Below are positions 47,201 to 57,986 of a stretch of 64,000 nt of DNA, in pieces. The notes below the pieces were generated by a model. The model had not been told where the DNA came from. It ran no database searches and saw nothing but the letters and a program-made list of their open reading frames with translations. The stretch comes from Leuctra nigra (Eukaryota > Arthropoda > Insecta > Plecoptera > Leuctridae): assembly GCA_934045905.1 (NCBI GenBank), contig OW203762.1, forward strand, positions 15,098,345 through 15,162,344, given 5' to 3'. Each line of letters starts with the position of its first letter. Within the stretch, counting starts at the first letter, position 1. The translations under genes were made by a program, and so were the position numbers.

Positions 47201-49558
47201 AAAAATTTTGAGATGATGATATATGCTTCCAGGACCCTAATTTTGTGAGTTTTATTTTCATCCAAACATAATTTTGTTCGTCGTTTTTCATGGCTCCGTA
47301 ACGATAATAATTATTATAATGTAGACTGCAATCGGCATTTGCAGTGTATACCCACAAGTCTAATCGAATACTCTGCCTCCAGGTAAACGTCGCGTCTATT
47401 GGGCCCCATCAGATCACTGCCCTGGCGAAGTGGCCCCACACCGAGCATTACGACCTGCCGAGTCTGCGGTTCCTGGTGGTGGTCGGCTCGCGCGCACATC
47501 CCGCCATGCACGCGGCGGCCGAGAAGAGGCTGGGCAAGACCATCGCCACGGGCTACGGCATGACGGAGTTCATCATGGCGTTCGTTGCCGCGTTCACGAC
47601 GACGCACAAGCCAGGGAATGCGGGGACTGTGGCCAAGAACTGCATGGCGAAGGTACGTTGACGCGTTATGCAACAGGTATCTTGACACTTGTGATCGTGA
47701 CTCTAGAGTCCGTAGTGGACTCTACGTAGTATAATAGTGTTTCACGGCGCGTCGGCAGCGAGGTCGTTTTGCGCACATTAATATTTTGTAAACTTTGCTG
47801 AATTCTAGGGAGGACATGGGGAGGGGTCGACCTAACGGGCCCGATCTGGGGGAGTCTGAAACTAGTGGGAAAGCCAGTTCAGAATGGTGACAGACCGGGC
47901 GAAGGCTTTCAGATCCCAGAGGGAGGGGATCACCATCTCGAGGGGGAGACCGGCCAGTCCGTGGGGCCCGCGAATTTGGGGAGGGAATGTGACTAAGTCG
48001 ACCCTGAACTGCACTTAGTTGGAACCAACTCATAATGGACTCATAAAGGACATCTATATGCCTACAGGAAACCTTGAACGGGAAATAAACTTATTTTGGC
48101 GCCAAAAACAGTTATACTGTGGATATGAAACTACCAACCGATAACCTCATTAATAATCCCTTCAGGTGGTTGACGTGGACACTGGTGTACCTCTGGGCCC
48201 GAACCTCGAAGGAGAGGTCTGCTTCAGAGGCCCCACCATGATGAAGTGTTACCGTGGCAACCCCGAAGCTACTCGGGCCCTCTTCGACGCTGACGGCTTC
48301 CTGCACTCGGGGGACATCGGGTACTACGATGAGGACGGATATTTCTTCATCGTCGACCGCATCAAAGAGCTGATCAAATACAAGCAAGACCATGTTAGTT
48401 CATTGCCTATTCTGTAAGCCATTTCCGATGGCAAGGAATCGGATACTAAATTGCTTAATTATTGGCTTTTACGTAAGATTAAGATTTTAAACAAAAGAGA
48501 AACGTCCCGATTATTTTCCCTTCCAAGAGAAATAAAGTTATAGAATGGTGTCCCAGATCACATTTGATAATTTCGCCACCCCAGCTATCACTCTGTGAAA
48601 ACGTAAATTGAAACTGTGAGGTTTGTCACTGATAACCTCTGTTGCCAGGTCCCTGCCATTGACATCGAGGAGTTGCTGCTACAGCACGACGGCGTCAAGG
48701 AGGCGGCTGTCGTCGGCATCCCCAACGTCGTCGACATGGAACACGCCACGGCGTTCGTCGTCAAACAACCAGGCAGCGTTGTCACAGCTCAGGAGTTGAT
48801 CGAACTCGTTCAGGGTGAGTCGCTTGCATAATGTTAACGTCATAATGTTTCACAATTCAAGTGGATGACAAATATTTTTAACGGCAACAACCCGATTATA
48901 AGAAGCCATGGTTTTTTGTTAACGAATGCTTTGTACCTTTACAAAATATTCGAACAAGTCATAATGTAAGCCACGTTCATTACTTTGAAGTCCAGAATGA
49001 AGCAACCCGCATTGCATAGCGGGCCGTAGCGTTGCCTAACATCCTGCATAGAGGCCAATCAGTTGATATCTAATGTTTTTTTCCCTTCCATTCAATATCT
49101 ACAAACCTCACATGATCTGGCTCACTGATCCTCTAGTGATCTCTAATGCAGGAGGGTAGGCAACACAACTGACATCTGTGTATTGCGGGCTGCGTGCCAA
49201 TGCGAGCTCATGGGGACTCCTGACTGGCTTCTTTTGAGACTCACTGTACACACGGCTAAAATTAAATAAGTCATAGAATTATCGACAATAGGTTTGTTGT
49301 AATTACTGAAAGTTAACAATACACCGGTTGAAGAGGATTAAGAAGAGGTGGAACGTCATGTTATTGTATTGATATATCGTCGTATTATTATTTTGTTTTT
49401 ATATTGTGGTTTCAGGGAATTTGCCTTCACTGAAATGGCTACGTGGTGGCGTCTTCTTCCTGGATTCCATCCCGAAAACCGCGTCTGGAAAAGTCATGAA
49501 GCGTCAGTTGCGAGCGATGCACCAAGCGACGTCTAGCATTAGTCAACCCACATCGTGA
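41134..49558 (+). CDS. AMP-forming acyl-CoA synthetase, luciferase/4CL-like, eight exons
   Basis: Exons 41134-41262, 41844-42048, 44162-44465, 45032-45185, 47383-47652, 48166-48393, 48649-48814 and 49416-49558 total 1599 bases and join in frame to 532 residues plus stop, the normal size for this ANL family. Family members activate a carboxylate with ATP and then form a CoA thioester. Motifs in order: phosphate loop [11 protein letters not shown] (187-197), Y-G-M-T-E (322-326), S-G-D with the ribose-binding Asp404, hinge D-R-I-K-E-L-I-K near 418-425, and P-K-T-A-S-G-K with catalytic Lys511. The H-H-G-F-G segment of beetle luciferases is replaced by S-G-P-Y-W-A-S-G, so bioluminescence is not expected. 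The C terminus is not a peroxisomal SKL signal. Exons are GC-rich, introns AT-rich and full of repeats. The exact substrate (fatty acyl or aromatic) cannot be told. Confidence 0.92.
41844..42048 (+). CDS. Ligase exon 2
   Basis: Residues 44-111 plus one base; acceptor TTTCTCAG, donor GTTTGT. Contains the N-P-A-T segment that precedes the core. The longer open frame to 42293 runs into the intron. Confidence 0.88.
42573..42961. repeat. Terminal palindrome of E2
   Basis: Arms 42573-42726 and 42808-42961 (sum 85534), loop 81 nt. Confidence 0.95.
42573..43904 (-). mobile_element. Element E2 in intron 2 of the ligase gene
   Basis: Minus-strand copy nearly identical to E1 over its whole length; the loop of its palindrome differs by one base in about 80. 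The 5' end (TCTAGTGG) is at 43904, flanked outside by A on its own strand. The 3' end closes as TTTTTTATG without the GGG seen in other copies, followed by T. It is in antisense orientation to the gene and between splice sites, so it need not disturb the protein. Confidence 0.82.
44162..44465 (+). CDS. Ligase exon 3
   Basis: Residues 112-212 and part of 213; acceptor CTTCCAG, donor GTAAGT. Holds the ATP phosphate loop. Confidence 0.92.
45032..45185 (+). CDS. Ligase exon 4
   Basis: Residues 213-264; acceptor TCTACAAG and donor GTATGT. A second acceptor (TTTCCCCAG) nine bases further in keeps the frame and would remove three residues (F-P-S). Confidence 0.88.
45957..46083. repeat. Short hairpin, 48 bp arms, in intron 4
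   Basis: Arms 45957-46004 and 46036-46083 pair along their length (sum 92040) around a 31 nt loop. The ends CAGTGTATAGTC/CACTGTACAGTC recall Tc1/mariner-type MITEs, but I see no clear TA duplication. Confidence 0.85.
46084..47024 (+). pseudogene. 5'-truncated LINE in intron 4
   Basis: The frame ending at 46780 contains the post-RT part of a non-LTR retrotransposon polymerase: [17 protein letters not shown], then [11 protein letters not shown]. The 3' UTR ends with AATAAA running into a poly-A of about 25 (46996-47024). The frame is open to its natural stop, so the copy is fairly young, but the endonuclease and RT core are absent. The open frame extends 5' through the adjacent hairpin by chance. 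It lies in the same orientation as the ligase gene, so its AATAAA could in principle cause premature polyadenylation. Confidence 0.85.
47383..47652 (+). CDS. Ligase exon 5
   Basis: Residues 265-354; acceptor CTGCCTCCAG, donor GTACGT, phase 0. Holds Y-G-M-T-E. Strongly GC-rich. Confidence 0.92.
47730..48020 (-). mobile_element. GC-rich retroposon copy in intron 5
   Basis: Inverted, diverged and 5'-shortened relative of 36231-36695, with shared GACGCGCCGT tail sequence and AATGTGCGCAA, GGTCGACC and GGGCCCGATC blocks. Confidence 0.75.
48166..48393 (+). CDS. Ligase exon 6
   Basis: Residues 355-430; acceptor CCCTTCAG, donor GTTAGT (a weaker donor), phase 0. Holds Asp404 and the hinge. Confidence 0.9.
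48649..48814 (+). CDS. Ligase exon 7
   Basis: Residues 431-485 plus one base; acceptor TTGCCAG, donor GTGAGT. Starts V-P-A-I-D-I-E-E-L, typical of the C-terminal lid domain. Confidence 0.92.
48955..49250 (-). repeat. Dispersed repeat, inverted copy in intron 7
   Basis: Reverse complement matches 17075-17295 in block order. It is longer here by an internal segment. Confidence 0.7.
49416..49558 (+). CDS. Ligase exon 8
   Basis: Residues 486-532 and TGA stop; acceptor GGTTTCAG. Holds catalytic Lys511. The frame starting at 49348 on this strand is shifted and not the real one. Confidence 0.92.
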
Positions 49559-50453
49559 TTATTACATGTGTATACATGTGTGTGACGACTGTGAACGATT
49601 CGTATCTCTTCTTCCCGAAACGACTGACCGACCTCCTGCATTCTTCCTCCACACCTCTGTGCGCCTGATAACTTCCGTTGTTACACATTTCGTTAAACCG
49701 AAAAAGTTCTCGCCAAAGCAGTTTCACTACAAAAATAACTGATTAAGTCGTACTGCATGACGTTATCATTATTTCCGACGAAATGCCTGAAATCACCGCG
49801 TCAATTATTCACAGGAATCTCCTCTGCGCATCTGATAATCCCCATTGCTCGTGTTGCATCGCTCAACATTCTCGCCGCGCTCTGATTTATTCTCGATCTA
49901 GCGCCCTCGTTTTCAAAACTGACCGCCGCTCCAGCACGGATTCCTCCCCTGACACATCCCCCCCCCCCCCCCCCACATGTCACACGGCGCCACAGTTTCA
50001 TCACGTGATTATCTCAATTTAAAATACGCAGCATTCGTCCTGGCGGTGTTTTGACGAACTGATGAGAGAAATGAGTCAGTTTGGTGCTTCTGGGACCTTG
50101 GAGAGCTCTGTACTGCAGTTGTCTTATCTGGGAGGATTTTGTGTTAATTTATTAGAGTGCCTTTAGCAGTTTAACACATAATTTTGATAGGAATGTGTTG
50201 AAAGCTCTAATTGGTAGTTGCAACTAATAATACAATTTAATCTGGTGAACTATGAACTCGGTATGTGGGGATTTTGGAGGTGGCGTGTATAGTAAATTGC
50301 ATATTTAACGTTATAGTATTTTGAGATTGTATTTTCGATGGAATTTAATGGTTTGCATAACTCAAAACTATTTTTTTTGTTTAACTGTAACTGCCATTCA
50401 GAGAATTTTATTAAAGCAGCTATGACCTAAGCTATAAAAACTATTATGGCAAA
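49559..50453. other. Region downstream of the ligase gene
   Basis: Presumed 3' UTR and intergenic DNA. Contains C17 at 49958-49974. No other gene or clear polyadenylation site chosen. Confidence 0.4.
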
Positions 50454-51121
50454 TCTAGTGGAGCGGTCGCTCCACCCAGCCAAGTCGTACTATACACTCA
50501 CAGTCACTCAACATATCGTAAATGCCTAATAAACTGAGGAGCAGACTAACCACTTTTACTGTAAGCAACAACATGGCATTTTCGGCCTACTGGATCTCAA
50601 AATTGAGAAATCTCACATTGTTGCGAAATAACTTAATTTCGAGCTATGGCCCACCTGACAACATATACCAAATTTGGGAACAATACGTTATGCCGTTTGG
50701 GTGCTAGAGGGCCGTGAAAACAGTGAAATTACACCCCTTTTAAAAGCTATCTGATGATGATGATTCAGATTCAGATATCAGGAAACGTTGCTATCACCGC
50801 CACAGCCTAAACGGTGAACCGATCGATATGAAAATTTTAACACATGTGCACTTTTGGCGTCTGATGATACCTTTCTTCTTATAAATTTTTTGTGCCGCCA
50901 TTTTTAAACCGGAAGTGACGTTATATATCAAAAACGGCTGGACCGATTAGAACGAAATTAGCGCCATTCGATTTAGAAGGTCATCTATAAGGAATACCAA
51001 TAGTGAAAGAAGAAATGTTCTATAACTTAAACCGGAAATGACGTCATAAAAATGACAAATCTGACTAAAATCATCTCTTATATCAATAACTACATATTTA
51101 GAAGGCTTATAATGTTACATA

Positions 51122-51643
51122 CAGACATGGGCAGTATCTAGATACTTGTATCTTAAGATACGTATCTAAGATACAATTGTATCTTGTATCTAGTATTTTA
51201 AATACATAGGCAAATGTATCTGTATCTTGTATTTTAAATACCCATTTCTAAAGTATGTTGTATCTTTTTTGAAGATTTAAAATACAAGATACATTTTACG
51301 CGCCTAGAATTTCAAAGAGAGCAGACAAGCATCAAGTACACGTTGAATAGATGAATAGATCAAGAAAATATTAAGTAATTTGTTTTCTTACAAAGAGATC
51401 AAATTTAAATTTAATTTAGAAAGTAAGTCCCTACATTTTTAACTTTTGGATGATATGTATGAGGAATTAAAAAGTATCTTTAAATGTATCTTTTTTGAAG
51501 TATCTAAAGATACTATCTTGTATCTTGTATTTTAAATACACCTCTAAAATGTATCTTGTATCTTGTATTTTAGATACCCAAATTCAAAGTATCAGTATCT
51601 TGTATTTCAAATACATTAAAACAGAGTATTTTGCCCATGTCTG
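51122..51643. mobile_element. hAT-type MITE in E3
   Basis: A 522 bp insert with ends CAGACATGGGCA...TGCCCATGTCTG, flanked by GTTACATA on both sides (51114-51121 and 51644-51651). The 8 bp duplication and CAG...CTG ends with GGGCA are typical of the hAT superfamily. The interior is made of many variants of GTATCTTGTATTTTAAATAC. Removing it restores the E sequence. Confidence 0.93.
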
Positions 51644-51918
51644 GTTACATAACATTTATAGATACAAATTTTAGGTGGCAGTGATGTCAACCGCCATTTT
51701 GAAAACCGGAAGTGATGCCGTAACTCAAGAACGGCTGGACCAATTGGAACGAAACTTTTGCTATACTTTGTAACATATTATTTATAGCATTAACACAGTA
51801 ACAAGCACAACTTTTCTTAGCAACCAAATCACAAAATCTTATTTTTTAAAAGAATTATAATCTTTGGTGCCACAATATGTTACAAGTTGTAATAATAAAC
51901 TGAAAACAGGAGTGATAT

Positions 51919-52277
51919 CCCCATAAAAAACACTCCGTGTAAAAATACCAGCCAAGTCTCTTCAATTAAAAAAAAATATGAGAAATCTAAAAATTCAGCA
52001 CTGAAAAGTAGTGATATCAAAAAATTGGCCAAGTCAAAACTTTTCAAAAAATACTTGGCGCATCGTTTTTTTAGAACATGTGTAGATGAGTACATTTCAT
52101 TTCCTGCCTACTTCTATACTATTTATATGCACGATGCGCCAAGTATTTTTTGAAAAGTTTTGACTTGGCCAATTTTTTGATATCACTACTTTTCAGTGCT
52201 GAATTTTTAGATTTCTTCAATTTTTTTTAATTGAAGAGACTTGGCTGGTATTTTTACACGGAGTGTTTTTTATGGGG
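51919..52277. repeat. Terminal palindrome of E3
   Basis: Arms 51919-52065 and 52132-52277, loop 66 nt. Confidence 0.93.
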
Positions 52278-55200
52278 TTTTATTTACATGTCGAATAACG
52301 TTAATGAATCAAAGAATTGCATGAACTTATTATTTTCAAATACATAGCTACATTAAATTTATTTCAAGTAATGTTTCCAATCTAACTCTATTGCTTAGCA
52401 TGAATCATAATAAAGCAAGAAATGTAATTATACTAATAAATTACTATAAAACCATGTTTCTGTGTTTTAATGTACTTTTATATGGCAGCTACTGTACATA
52501 TAATTTAATTGAATTATTCTTCAATTATTCCAAAGTAGCTTTACAATTACCAAAGTAAATAGCAGTCTGAGTCGCGTAGTGTTTTTGCGCGGTAAGAAAA
52601 TGCTCGTAAAAACAAGATGGTTTTCAAGGTTCTGGCATTCATCCAGTTCTCCGCCAGCGCTCTGGGTGGCTAGTTTAGGAGTTAGTTTAGTTTCTAGGAT
52701 TGTTGTAATTGACTCCCATGAAAGATCGGACCCTAGGACCGCAATAAATTGGTCCTTATCAGCATAACCAAACAATTATTAGATAAATAGTGATATTAAG
52801 CAATGCCATAAAGTCATAGAGTAGCAAATATTAACCAACGAATCGAGCTTTTAATCCGTCGGAAATAAAATTGCATTTCCACTTTATTCGCTACGCTTTA
52901 AACTAGACTTAGCTGTTACTCAATATAACATGATGGCATATTGTTGATCTGACCTGATTTGCTGCACCGAATTACTCGGTGGAGCAAACTGCATTAACGA
53001 TCAGGTTATTGCATGAGGTTTCATGGACCAGTTATCATGAACAGGTAACGTATTGTTCTCATGGGAGAGATGTATCCTACGACTGATACCCGTGAACAGT
53101 GTTCTACTATCTTAACTAAATATGCATTTCTTTCGGGGGGGGGGAGGGGGGGGGGGGAATTTAATTGAGATTTTTAAGTTTTCTTGCACGATTATGAAAT
53201 AACTTGCTAAAGTCAAGACTTGAATAACAATTTTGGGAGTATTAATATTCAACATAAGCACATTAATGAAGTAGTTAGCTTTAGAATCAAAGTAAAATAT
53301 TTAGTAAATATGAGTTTTTGCACCATAATATTCTCTTTGCTCCTTGTTTCTCAACTCGAAAGCAAAATGAGCATTTTGTTTGATGCATAGTTTTCCTCAT
53401 CATTTCACATCATAGATGAGTACACTAAGTGAGTGACGTCCGCTAGGCAGTGCTAGTGTGCAGTAGTTACGAGTTCACCGAGAGATGGCGATAACTGTCA
53501 TGATATTAACCGATGTGAATACATTGGACGGTCAGGTTTATCTTCATTTCTACAAGAAATACGGTTACTAGTCATTTTAATTAATTTTGCTTATTTTATG
53601 ATTCAACATACTGTTCAATCAAATATCTTAATTAATTAAATATTATATTTCTCTTTTAGCTTGCACAATATATTATGTTTGAGACCCAATGATTATTTGC
53701 ATGCAATAGGTACATTATCAAGATATACATTTTGTGTATCATTAATTAATTTTCAACATGAATATTGGATTTGATAATAGTTGTTTAAACTTTCAATTGA
53801 TCATAAAATGTATTAATTTCCTGGCTAAACATATTTTTGCAAGCAAAGAATCTCTTACTGAAACCAACATATTATACAAAGTACGTGTCAAGACATGCAA
53901 ATGTCATGAGCATCGTTTTCTCGAACTCTGCGATAAACAAGTAGCTAAACGTCATTTCACGATGCATCAAGATATTCCAGATCATCAATTAGTTTTATGA
54001 AAGACTGTCCACTAGTGGTGAAGTTCCACATCACTAGGTGGAGGTGCCGTTTCTAAAGACATTTTATAGACAAGTGTGTGACAATTACTATCTCGTAAGG
54101 AGAAGTATATTGGTGGTATTTTAAAACATCTAAGATACATGAGAAATGGTTTTAACAATGTTAGTGGCCAAAGGTTGGCAATTTTCATTGATTTGTCCAA
54201 AGATGATAAAATAAATATTTATTTATGTGTAACATGTTTTCCACAAAACCATTACAGCATGTTATGAATTTCATCACTATAAGAAACATGATGCTCAATG
54301 AAAACATGAAAAAAACAATCGACTGGAAGATACGGCACAGGATAAATAACACAATCATTCCAATTCCTAAACGCAACTTTAAAATGATTACATTACTCTA
54401 ATATCTACTCACATTGCACATCGTGATGCAGAATGCACTGGACTATGATATTTATACATTGACTTGTTTTAGTACACAAAAGTAATGTTCTCTATAATAT
54501 AATTAATTCAATTACGAATATTTTATCACGGAATATTAAAAGAATAATATAAATCATAACATCATATCTGTAAACAACGCAAACACTAGCTAGTCTTTTA
54601 CGATACTAGAAAATGAGTAGTTGTTTTATTACGAACTATGTCAGTAATTGTCTTTAACAAACACAACTATTTTCCCCGACTTATTATCAGCAATCTCTTG
54701 GGTATTCTGTCGTTTTGCACAGCATCCATAATCTTTGCGACATTTTCTGCCTGACTTTATAATGCATACATCTGAGTTTCTTGAAGCCTAGTTGATAGCT
54801 GCAAAGAAAGGAGGCATCTTTTTGCCTGCACCGGAAGTGACGAAGCTTCGCTGCGGAACGAGCGTAGTAAACTAATGAAAACTAATGCATCCATGCGGCA
54901 TTTTCATTAAGTTCTCTGCTCCGTCCGCTTTGCTATGCGCGATTGGGTAACAAAGAGGAGGAACAATGAGAAGCTAGGTGAAGGGTTGGTTGGCTGATGT
55001 GTGATTGATCAATGAGAAAACAACTAGCAGGGACAGAAAACAAATGTTTCGTGTGGCAAATTATTTAGCGTGAAACGAGATTGATTGATTGATTGTTTAA
55101 ATAAAAAGGTGAATTACCGTGTTCTTTAACATTGATTGAACAGAGTGACGGACTGTGATGTCGTTAAATAAATGAGGATTTGAAAGCTATGAGTCAAGCT

Positions 55201-55455
55201 GAAGGTGGACAGCTGAATGTGGAATGTTGTTTGACATAATTTTATTAATAAGAAGGTATTCAAATTGCGACACACATTTTTACAATCACATTGCACTTAG
55301 TAAAAGTGCCCATGTAACCATGTTTATCCATGTAAAAGTACCAGCCTAGTACCAGTATCTCGCCTGTGCTGTCAATACATTTATCATTTTGGTCCTCGAC
55401 ATTTTACGCGATATTTTTACAGTCGCGACATCATACAGTCTGTTTTGTTACTGTA
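52278..55455. other. Gene-poor stretch
   Basis: Contains a G10-A-G12 run at 53135-53157 and a GGTGGAGGTGCCG block near 54040. The minus-strand frame 52775-52521 contains a G-Y-A-D-K-D segment faintly like a reverse-transcriptase active site, too weak to call. No gene supported. Confidence 0.4.
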
Positions 55456-55590
55456 TGAACTCTCGCCAGATGGAGCCACAGTCAGTTGTTCTGCTAGGCC
55501 GAGAAAGACTTCATTGCGCTCTCACCTTGCAATGTTGTCTTTCTCGGCCTAACAGAACAACTGACGGTGTCTCGGTCTGTAGAGAGTTCA
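55456..55590. ncRNA. Long hairpin, 54 bp arms, possible hairpin RNA or MITE
   Basis: Arms 55456-55509 and 55537-55590 (sum 111046) pair with few mismatches around a 27 nt loop. The inner 30 bp (GTCAGTTGTTCTG, then TAGGCCGAGAAAGAC) are almost perfect. The size and shape fit a hairpin-RNA or miRNA-like precursor, but a small foldback element is equally possible. No promoter evidence. Confidence 0.4.
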
Positions 55591-55984
55591 AACATAGGAA
55601 AAACGAACTGTACAATCAATTAAACAGCAAAAGGAGGCCGTGACTATGAAAACAATTATTTTCACGAAGTGAATGTGTGGACGCTCCCTTCGAAGTAGTA
55701 GAGGCAACCATTAAATACATTATCACACATTTAGAACGATTTTATTGAAAGAGAAGAAAGTGTCAAGTCATCATCTGGATCCAGCCTCCATGCATCTCTT
55801 CAAGATTCTCGTGTTCATATTGTGTGTTGGTACATCGCTAGCTCTCACTTGCAACACATGTGTGGTATTTAAAGTATACACCTCCTTTCACGTTTGATGT
55901 AGATAGATCCTATCTACAAATGCGTACCTATCTTAAGATGCGGGCAAGGCACTTCATGTCAATCGTCACGAGTTCTAAAAGTTA
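55591..55984. other. Short intergenic stretch before E4
   Basis: Nothing recognised. Confidence 0.4.
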
Positions 55985-56374
55985 CCCCATAATAAAACCT
56001 CCATGTAAAAGTACCAGCCAAGTCTCTTCAACTATAAAAAAATAGAAGAAATCTAAAAGTCAGCACTGAAAAGTAGTGATATCAAAAAATGGGCCAAGTC
56101 AAAACTTAATTTTAAAAACCAAAATATACTTGGCGCATCGTGTATATAAAAAGTATATGACAAAAATAAATTGTAGGTACCTAAATATGTATAATATACC
56201 TATAATGCTCTAAAAAACGATGCGCCAAGTATATTTTGGTTTTTAAAATTAAGTTTTGACTTGGCCCATTTTTTGATATCACCACTTTTCAGTGCTGACT
56301 TTTTAGATTTCTTCTATTTTTTTATAGTTGAAGAGACTTGGCTGGAATTTTTACACGGAGTGTTTATTATGGGG
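55985..56374. repeat. Terminal palindrome of E4
   Basis: Arms 55985-56140 and 56218-56374, loop 77 nt. The outer arm has more mismatches than in other copies, fitting its greater age. Confidence 0.92.
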
Positions 56375-56694
56375 ATATCACTAATTTTTTTAGTTTATTT
56401 ACACAACTTGTAACACATATCGGAGCAACAATGACTAATTCCATAAAAAAAATACGCCATTACCGAATTGGTTACTAAGACAAATTGTGTCTAATGCTAA
56501 ATATAAGCTTAAAGTGATATTCCATGAAGAATTGCGAAAGCATCGTTCCAATTGGTACAGCCGTTTTCGAGATATGGCATCACTTCCGGTTTTCAAAATG
56601 GCGGCTGAAATTACTGCCACTTAGAATTTATTTCTATAATTGTTATGTATCATTATAAGCCTTCTGAATAGGTACTTATTGAAGTAAGAGGTGA

Positions 56695-57049
56695 CCCATA
56701 AAAAACACTCCGTGTAAAAATACCAGCCAAATCTCTTCAACTAAAAAAAATAGAAGAAATCTAAAAATTCAGCACTGAAAAGTAGTAATATCAAAAAATT
56801 GGCCAAGTCAAAACTTTTCAAAAATACTTGGCGCATCGTGCATATAAATAGTATAGAAGTAGGCAGGAAATGAAAAGTACTCATCTATACATGTCCTAAA
56901 AAAACGATGCGCCAAGTATTTTTTGAAAAGTTTTGACTTGGCCAATTTTTTGATATTACTACTTTTCAGTGCTGAATTTTTAGATTTCTTCTATTTTTTT
57001 TAGTTGAAGAGACTTGGCTGGTATTTTTACACGGAGTGTTTTTTATGGG
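56695..57049. repeat. Terminal palindrome of E5
   Basis: Arms 56695-56838 and 56905-57049, loop 66 nt. Confidence 0.93.
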
Positions 57050-57986
57050 GATATCACTCCTTTTTTCAGTTTATTCTTACAGCTTGTAACATTATATTGT
57101 GGCACCAAAGACCATTATTCCTTTAAAAATATACGCCTTTGTGATTTGGTTGCTAAGAAAAGTTGTGCTTGTTGCTATGTAAATGCTATAAATAATATGC
57201 TATGAAGTATAGCAAAAGTTTGGTTCCAATCGGTACAGCCGTTCTCGAGTTATGGCATCACTTCCGGTTTTAAAAATGGCGGCTGGCGTCAGTGCCACCT
57301 AAAGTATGTATTTATAAATGTTAACATAAAAATCCTTCTGAATATATTGTTATAAAAGATGATTTTAGTCTGATTTTTCATTTTTATGACATCATTTGGT
57401 TTCGGTAATAGTACATTTCTATTTTGGCTATTGATATTTTATATAGATGACCGTCCGAATCGTTTAGCGCTAGTTTCGTCCCGATCGGTCCATCCGTATT
57501 TGAGATATGACGTCACTTCCGGTTTCAAAATGGCGGCACAAAAAATTTGTAAGGACAAGGTATCATCAGACGCCAAAAGTGCACATGTGGTAAAAATTTC
57601 AGATCGATCGGTTTAGCCGTTTAGACTGTGGCCCTGTCAACAGTGTTTCCTGATATCTGAATCTGAATCTGAATCTGAATCATAATCAGATACCTTTTAA
57701 AAGGGGTGTAATTTCACTGTTTTCACGGCCTTCTAGCTCGCAAATGGCATAATCTGTTGTTACCTAATTTAGTATATGGGGTGGGGTGGGCTATAGCTCG
57801 AAATTATGATATTTTGCAACAATGGGATATTTTCGGATTTTAAGATCCAGTAGGCCGAAAATGCTATGTTGTTGCTTACAGTAAAAGTGTTTGGTCTGCT
57901 CCTTAGTTTATTAGGCAGTAACGGTATTTTGAGTGAGTGTGAGTGTACTGTACGACTTGGCTGGGTGGAGCGACCGCTCCACTAGA
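56695..57986 (-). mobile_element. Element E5, nested in E4
   Basis: Complete 1292 bp copy in the same orientation as E4. The 5' end at 57986 (CTAGA on the plus strand) and the 3' end at 56695 (CCCATAAAAAAC) are fixed by the continuity of E4 across the site (AGAGGTGA/TTAAAGTC). There is no target duplication. CAGATT microsatellite units replace GATGAT. Confidence 0.85.

Larger units (their letters stand above)
50454..52277 (+). mobile_element. Element E3, carrying a nested hAT MITE
   Basis: Starts TCTAGTGG after A and ends ATGGGG before T. Without the MITE and its extra duplication it would be about 1294 bp, close to E5 (1292), and the two share a hairpin subtype (TTTTCAAAAAATACTTGG), so they form a subfamily. 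The microsatellite has changed to GATGAT plus CAGATT units. Confidence 0.82.

Noticed and set aside
52521..52775. Minus-strand frame with G-Y-A-D-K-D as a reverse transcriptase
   Set aside because: The YADD motif is not intact and no other RT motif is visible.
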